Below, piece by piece: positions 59,158 through 64,000 of a stretch of 64,000 nucleotides of DNA. The stretch's first letter is position 1. Each line of letters opens with the position of its first letter. This DNA comes from Phallus indusiatus (Eukaryota > Basidiomycota > Agaricomycetes > Phallales > Phallaceae): the NCBI GenBank assembly GCA_027605045.1, contig JAQFWX010000127.1, positions 34,781-98,780 on the forward strand, read 5' to 3'. The translations under genes were made by a program, and so were the position numbers. The notes beneath the pieces are model-generated. The model had not been told where the DNA came from. It did not search any database and saw only the letters and a list, made by a program, of their open reading frames with translations.

Positions 59158-59249
59158 CGACAACAGCAGGATTTGAACCTGCGCCCTCAAAGAGGATCAG
59201 ATACGACGGTAATTCGAGTCTGACGCCTTAACCACTCGGCCATGTTGCC
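59158..59249 (-). tRNA. tRNA-Ser (anticodon CGA) with a 10-nt intron
   Basis: The minus strand folds as a class II tRNA. Acceptor GGCAACA (from 59249) pairs with TGTTGTC plus discriminator G at 59158. The D arm is TGGCCGAGTGGTTAAGGCG. The anticodon stem TCAGA/TCTGA encloses a 17-nt loop, interpreted as a 7-nt loop with anticodon CGA interrupted after position 37 by about 10 nt (TTACCGTCGT). A long variable arm CCTC-TTT-GAGG and the T arm GCAGG-TTCAAAT-CCTGC follow. Mature length is 82 nt, normal for tRNA-Ser. It reads UCG codons. Confidence 0.93.
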
Positions 59250-59707
59250 CTGTCGGGGTCCGGCTCCTGAGTCTATAACACGCAAATAAACATTATGGCA
59301 TTTCTAAGGCATTTGGATGAAAACACAACTACCGAAAAACAATGCAAAAGTCCCAATTACATAAAAGTAATTACATTGGCATGAAGATAAATCAGAAAAC
59401 TGGTTAGATCTCTCATTAAAAATAGAAAAGACGCAAAGAGGAAGAAAAAATAAACAAGAAAAATAAATCAACAATCAGTAAGGCTGCGCCAGGTGAGAGT
59501 TGTGTGGTATATATATCGTCAGAAATAATGAGTGGCAGACAGATATGTCACAGATTACGAAAAAATACCAGAGAAAAAAACAACAGGAGAAGAGAGTCTA
59601 TTTCTTAAACAAACAAAGGCAGTATCACCTCAACGAAATAAAGAGTTTACACATTGGGGTCAAAGAAAAGAGCCTATAGTGATTCGTTCGGTGGCTGAGT
59701 TTTTAGA

Positions 59708-61081
59708 CTACCCGGTTCCAAAAAGATGACGTACCACAGGAATCAGAGTTCCATTGCTCAAAGGGGAGGGTTGTTCTCCTGTAAGATACAACGTGTTGTT
59801 GTTTTGATTATATGCGATAAAAGTCGCTGGCGATTGGCCATTGCTATTGATCCAGTGAGCTAAAGATAAAACATTGAATAAATCAAATAATTTTCGAAAT
59901 TAGTGAATGAAATAGACCTGTTAGTTCTCCTGTACCCTGGTTCAGTGTCCATATGGCGGACTCGACTGCCCCCTGAGAAGAGGAGACGGGACGTGAGCCG
60001 GGGGCCGCTACAAGAGTGAAGGGAGGTCAGGAAATCAGAATGCCGAGTTTGGGGTGGGAGAGAAGATCACACGAACTTTGAGGAACATTACTTAGTAAGA
60101 CGGCACTATTTTCTCATGGTCGTTAGTGTCGGCTTGACGGGAACACCACGCGGGAAATGCGGGAAGAAGATGTAAGATCGTTTACGTACTTGTTGGAGCC
60201 AACGGCCAAGTTTGAGCTGGAGGCGTTGAGGGCGAGGGCAACGCCCCCGAGTTTGTTAGGTCCTGGGAATTTGGGATTCTGCAAGTTCGGGTAAAGAAAA
60301 GAAAATTACATAAGTTAGTTTTATTTTTTGTTGTTGTGGATTGATTTTTTTTCGTCGTCAGAATTCGAGAATCGTTATCATCGATCAAAGAATTCCGTAT
60401 ACACTCACTTGAGCTGTGATATCAACAGGTGCTAGAGAAGATTTTGATATATCCAGTGTAACCGATAGCTTGTCTGTTTGGTTGGTTGTTACGCCATTCC
60501 TAAAATGCGAGAAAAAAGCGGGTCATGTGCTATGTTCAGTCTGGCGGCTAGCACGGATGGACGGCGAACGTACAATCCCTGAGGGGTGTTCATCAAGTAG
60601 CCTAGCTCAGTGCTGTTGAGTGCTCGGACTTGAATGAAGCCTTGTACACTGAGCGAGATGGAGAGAGGGAAGGTTGGGGAAAAAATCTCAATTGTCGTTT
60701 TCCGAATCAAACAAATAAACAGACCTCGTGCTGGTCGCAGTTGCAGTCGGGGAAGGTGCAGGCGACGCGCTAGCACTAGCACTAGGACCGGATCCTATAG
60801 TAGAACACACGACGAGGAAGGCATGGTCAGAAGAAACATGACAAGCCTGTCAAAAAAAAAACCTCACGAGCGTAAAGTCTGGATGACTCCCTCTCATGAG
60901 AATCCATTCCTGGCAGAAAACGACCGAAACGATAAAGAGCCGACGACACGCCTCTTCGAGTGTTGCTCTGCGTTACCGCACGCGAACCGTAGGCGGACAC
61001 TGATGACGACGACCATGCGAGCAGGAGGTACACTGCAGCAATCACGAACTTTGACCACGAGGAGCGACCGAATAGGATCAT
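59708..61081 (-). CDS. Secreted protein of unknown function, Ala/Ser/Pro-rich linker
   Basis: Starts MILFGRSSWSKFVIAAVYLL LAWSSSSVSA (signal peptide) at 61081. Next comes a SGPSASASASPAPSPTATAT linker, then a beta-rich domain spread over small exons: VQGFIQVRALNSTELGYLMN, NGVTTNQTDKLSVTLDISKS, APVDITAQ, GGVALALNASSSNLAVGS, then GAVESAIWTLNQGTGELT, AHWINSNGQSPATFIAYNQN and NNTLYLTGEQPSPLSNGTLI. I recognise the general look of an uncharacterised agaricomycete secreted family but no named domain. Asn-X-Ser/Thr sites suggest glycosylation. The last exon is uncertain: reading through gives a stop at 59708, but a GTACGT donor near 59733 could lead to a further exon. Confidence 0.62.
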
Positions 61082-62129
61082 GACGAGCGAGGGGATAGAA
61101 AAAAGTAAAAAGGAAGTAGGGGAAAAGGAGAAGATAAAAAGAACGGCGAGAGGAAAAGAGAGTCGGACTACTTCTGTGTCTATAAAGCACTTTGACAGAG
61201 AAGAATTTGCAATTTTTATTATATATAAAGGAAAGAATGTTCTATGTACAATTTGTATTAGACGACGACCCTGCACAGCGGCATCCCTAAAGTTGACGCC
61301 TAAAATAACTCTGGGCCGAGATGATTCAAAGATGCAATCATCCTCGGATATTCTCGTGTAACGCGTGTATACTACAAAAGAATTTGAAGGCAGGAAAGCA
61401 AAGATGGGAAGTCGTGGCTGAATAATCAATATATTAATTCAATGGTGGATCACTAATTCTATTCCTTGGTTGAACATACATACCCAGTTGTCAGTGTCAT
61501 AGAGAATTCATTAGCCAGCCAAAATGAATGGCGGTATATATGTGGAAGGGTCATGCACAAAGATTATCATCAGAGAGTATCCTGCGGTGCTAGTAGTGAT
61601 CACTGATTACATAGCCCAAGAGAAGGACTGTTTCGGAAGAATCAAGGACATACTTTGACATTTCTGTTACTATAATGGCATTCAAACGCATAGTGATATT
61701 TAACTGTGCGCGTGAAATGGGATTTGCCGCAGTGACATAGTTAATAATAATGATGGTCTCAGTGAGCAAGTTCAACTTGGCAGCGAACACTCTGTTTTCT
61801 GTCGTCTCCTGCGCACAATTTTCTCCTCCAATCAAAAATATTTAGTTGGCCTTAAATCGACTATTTCAGGTCGTGGGACCATCTTGGCTTGATTATTTGG
61901 TCGTTTTTTTCGGATTCACCACTGCGCTCGCGCATGTTTGTACCTGTTTGGCGCCCGTGTGTGTCGGTTAAAACCCGTGCCACTTACATACTCAAGAGTC
62001 ATCACAGGTGTAAACACATCTCGTGTCCTCCACGAACGCTGCCACCAACGGCCTCAGTTTAAACCTCGACTCCGCGGAAACCTGCGTGCTCATCCTCACT
62101 TCAAGATACTTAACAACTCTCTTTTAACT
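61082..62129. other. Divergent intergenic region, nothing recognised
   Basis: About 1.05 kb upstream of both the secreted protein gene (minus) and the C2H2-finger gene (plus). Open frames here lack motifs. It contains A/T-rich blocks at 61200-61260 and 61590-61760. Confidence 0.4.
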
Positions 62130-62434
62130 ATGGCATACGCTTCTTTCGCATTATTGCCAACTCTTCCGGTTATCTACAACCTGATGCCATCTCAGAAACA
62201 TAAACGGCGCACAGCGACCAGTATCATGGCCGGTCACTTCGATCCTCTTCCGATCATCTCTAACGACGTATCCAAGCCTTTGCAGGACCCAGTGCGCGCT
62301 CCGTCGCCCTCTAATCTCAAAGTTTCGGACATGGCGTCTGAGCAACAGCGCCCTTCGGAAGAAACACGTTCTGCGCTCAAGAAATCGGCTCAACAAGCCT
62401 CAAAAGGAATAGGACGAGTATTTCAACATCTATT

Positions 62435-63726
62435 ATGTCAGGGACTCTATCAAAATCTAAAGGAAAACGCGTGAAAGGCGTGCATCCCGACGACAAGGAG
62501 AACGCGGGTTCCAACAGGGATGCCCCCAGATCTTCTTCCCCTCGTCTCACATCCTCCCCACCGGCGTCCCCTCTGCCTTCTGTAGTTGTACCAAAGGAAA
62601 AACCCAAAGCATCTGGGTTTTGGAGAGCCCGTTCAGCAAATACATCAGCCTCTCCCGCCCCTTCCTCGCTCAAGCGAAAGTTTTCTATGACATCTCATGG
62701 CGCTGATGACGTTTCATCTTCCCAAGTCGCACCATCTAACAGAAAAAAATCCCGTCTGTCCACATCATTGGACCCCGAAGCGCCGTCGTCGCGCCTATTT
62801 GCGTCTTCCGATTCTTTGTCTTCTCGTTCCCCTTCCCCTTCACTGGATTTTGAGCCTCAAACTCTTGTTTCATCCCAGCCTAAAAAGAGATTGAAAAGGC
62901 AAGCGGACTTGTTCTTCTTCTCAAAATTGACATTTTGGGACAGCCCTAACGAATAATCTTTGGCCCTTTCAGACGTCACACTAGCCATATCATTCTGTCC
63001 AACAAAGGTATATTTTCATCAATTTTGTGTGCGCATGTGTAATGTCCAATCTTCGGCCTAATTTTCTTGCCCCACTGTTCCGTTTCTCTAGCATCTTCCG
63101 AAGGCAACCCCATTACAAAATCTGTGAGATTGATTTCCCTGAAGTCCTAATATACGCTACTGAAAACTGGTGTTCCTTCACCCTTGGATGACCTTTCCCA
63201 GATGTCTCACTCCGGTATTACATACGCTGAGAACGAGCAATCACTATCTGCGGAGCCCTCTGACCCCGCTGAACCGTAAGTATCCATCATCAAATAAATC
63301 ATTCGACGCGGAACTCACGGCCCTAATATCACGGCCCTGAAAACCAGACTATTGACAAGAGTCGATGCTCCACAGCTTTACGAGGTAATCAAAAAGACAG
63401 GCATTCGATGCAAATTGTGCGAGAGAATATCTATCAATGTGGCTTATATGGAAAACCATTTGCGTACTGCGCACAATGACAAGATAGACATGGACGTGAG
63501 TAGCCAGAGAAACAAGCTCAATTGGAGTCCAAACCTTATGACGCGTCGTTGCTAGGCCATGCCACAGCCACCTCCTCGAAAACCTCGCGGACCACGGAAA
63601 AACGTTGCCGTCAAGAAAGGATGGAAAGGATGGGTTGAAGACGATCTCGAGCCTCAGAAACTCATTCTGTTGGACAAACCTGAAGTTCTTCCGGAGCGTA
63701 CGACGCGTAGTGGAAGAAAGATTTGA
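62435..63726 (+). CDS. Nuclear-type protein with one C2H2-like zinc finger
   Basis: Exons 62435-62898, 62973-63007, 63092-63123, 63202-63275, 63348-63495 and 63556-63726 total 924 nt, 307 residues, with all phases matching. The N-terminal half is Ser/Pro/Lys-rich and disordered. It contains DDKENAGS, a KEN-like sequence, and basic patches such as SLKRKFS and PKKRLKR. After short exons comes LLTRVDAPQLYEVIKKTGIR, then RCKLCERISINVAYMENHLR TAHND, a CX2C...HX4H finger. The C-terminus is basic (PRKPRGPRKNVAVKKGWKGW) and ends ERTTRSGRKI. The first intron needs a GC donor. A coding-like frame from 62130 or 62226 (MAGHFDPLPIISNDVSKPLQ) may be an upstream first exon that I could not join. No family name; probably nuclear and DNA-binding by inference. 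Confidence 0.62.
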
Positions 63727-64000
63727 AAATGTGAAACGGTTTTTTTGCCTTTGCATTACCTTGCCCTTGCCTTTCTCTGTTCTTCCGTCGTGATTTGTGA
63801 GTCGGTTTCCATTCATTTTGATGTTTTAATTTTATTCTGTTTTCTGACTCCGCTGCTGTCTCCACACACTAGGATATTTGACTACCCATTCTACGGATCA
63901 CCTTCTTTTTGACTCTTTTCTCTTAGAAGGAAACAAGGTTTCTGCCGGAAGTTATTATTGAAATTGTTTGTTGTTGTTAACTCGAAATCGTCTGTCTCCT
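63727..64000. other. Downstream region to window end
   Basis: About 270 bp of T-rich DNA after the C2H2 gene stop, consistent with a 3' untranslated region. Nothing further is recognised before the window ends. Confidence 0.45.

Overview
The window is nuclear DNA of a filamentous basidiomycete, most likely a mushroom-forming agaricomycete. The genes are dense and lie on both strands. They are broken by many 50-75 nt introns with GT(R)AGT-like donors, and some exons are only tens of bases long. The protein content also fits: a FunK1 kinase, a Ppo-type fatty acid dioxygenase, a Ser/Thr-rich GPI-anchored wall protein and a small secreted Cys-rich protein. No prokaryotic, viral or organellar features were seen. 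Exon boundaries were read by hand, so gene outer limits are more reliable than every internal splice site.

Layout. 0.2-7.3 kb: MIS12 kinetochore protein (+), a ketopantoate reductase-like enzyme (+), a short Cys-rich peptide gene (-), CDC20 (-) and an FAD-dependent oxidoreductase of the fumarate reductase/tricarballylate dehydrogenase type (-). 8.0-15.5 kb: a Ppo/linoleate diol synthase-like protein (+) whose P450-like half lacks the usual heme Cys, an Asterix/PAT-complex membrane protein (+) and threonine synthase (-). 15.5-19.5 kb: gene-poor DNA with a 31/32-bp triple repeat and one small secreted protein gene. 19.5-29.1 kb: cohesin SCC3/STAG, splicing factor SYF2 and an alternative NADH dehydrogenase, all (-). 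29.3-31.3 kb: a decayed, unrecognised gene (-). 32.0-41.1 kb: a 1,717-residue disordered plus coiled-coil protein (+), UPF3 (-) and a GPI-anchored protein (-). 42.1-48.6 kb: an unrecognised gene (+) converging on a FunK1 kinase (-), followed by a tandem, decayed copy of the 3' end of the first gene plus the kinase. 49.1-59.0 kb: ORC3 (-) and a molybdopterin-binding-domain protein (+) diverge from a 193-bp spacer; MCM4 (-) and exopolyphosphatase PPX1 (+) diverge from a 131-bp spacer. 59.2-63.7 kb: an intron-containing tRNA-Ser(CGA), a secreted protein of unknown function (-) and a C2H2-finger protein (+).

How the genes relate. Most are single-copy housekeeping genes. Five act in the chromosome cycle (MIS12, CDC20, SCC3, ORC3, MCM4) and two in mRNA processing or decay (SYF2, UPF3). 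There is no obvious biosynthetic cluster. The accessory signals are the FunK1 block with its decayed duplicate, the decayed gene at 29.3-31.3 kb and the gene-poor 15.5-19.5 kb stretch. At least three introns read best as GC-AG.
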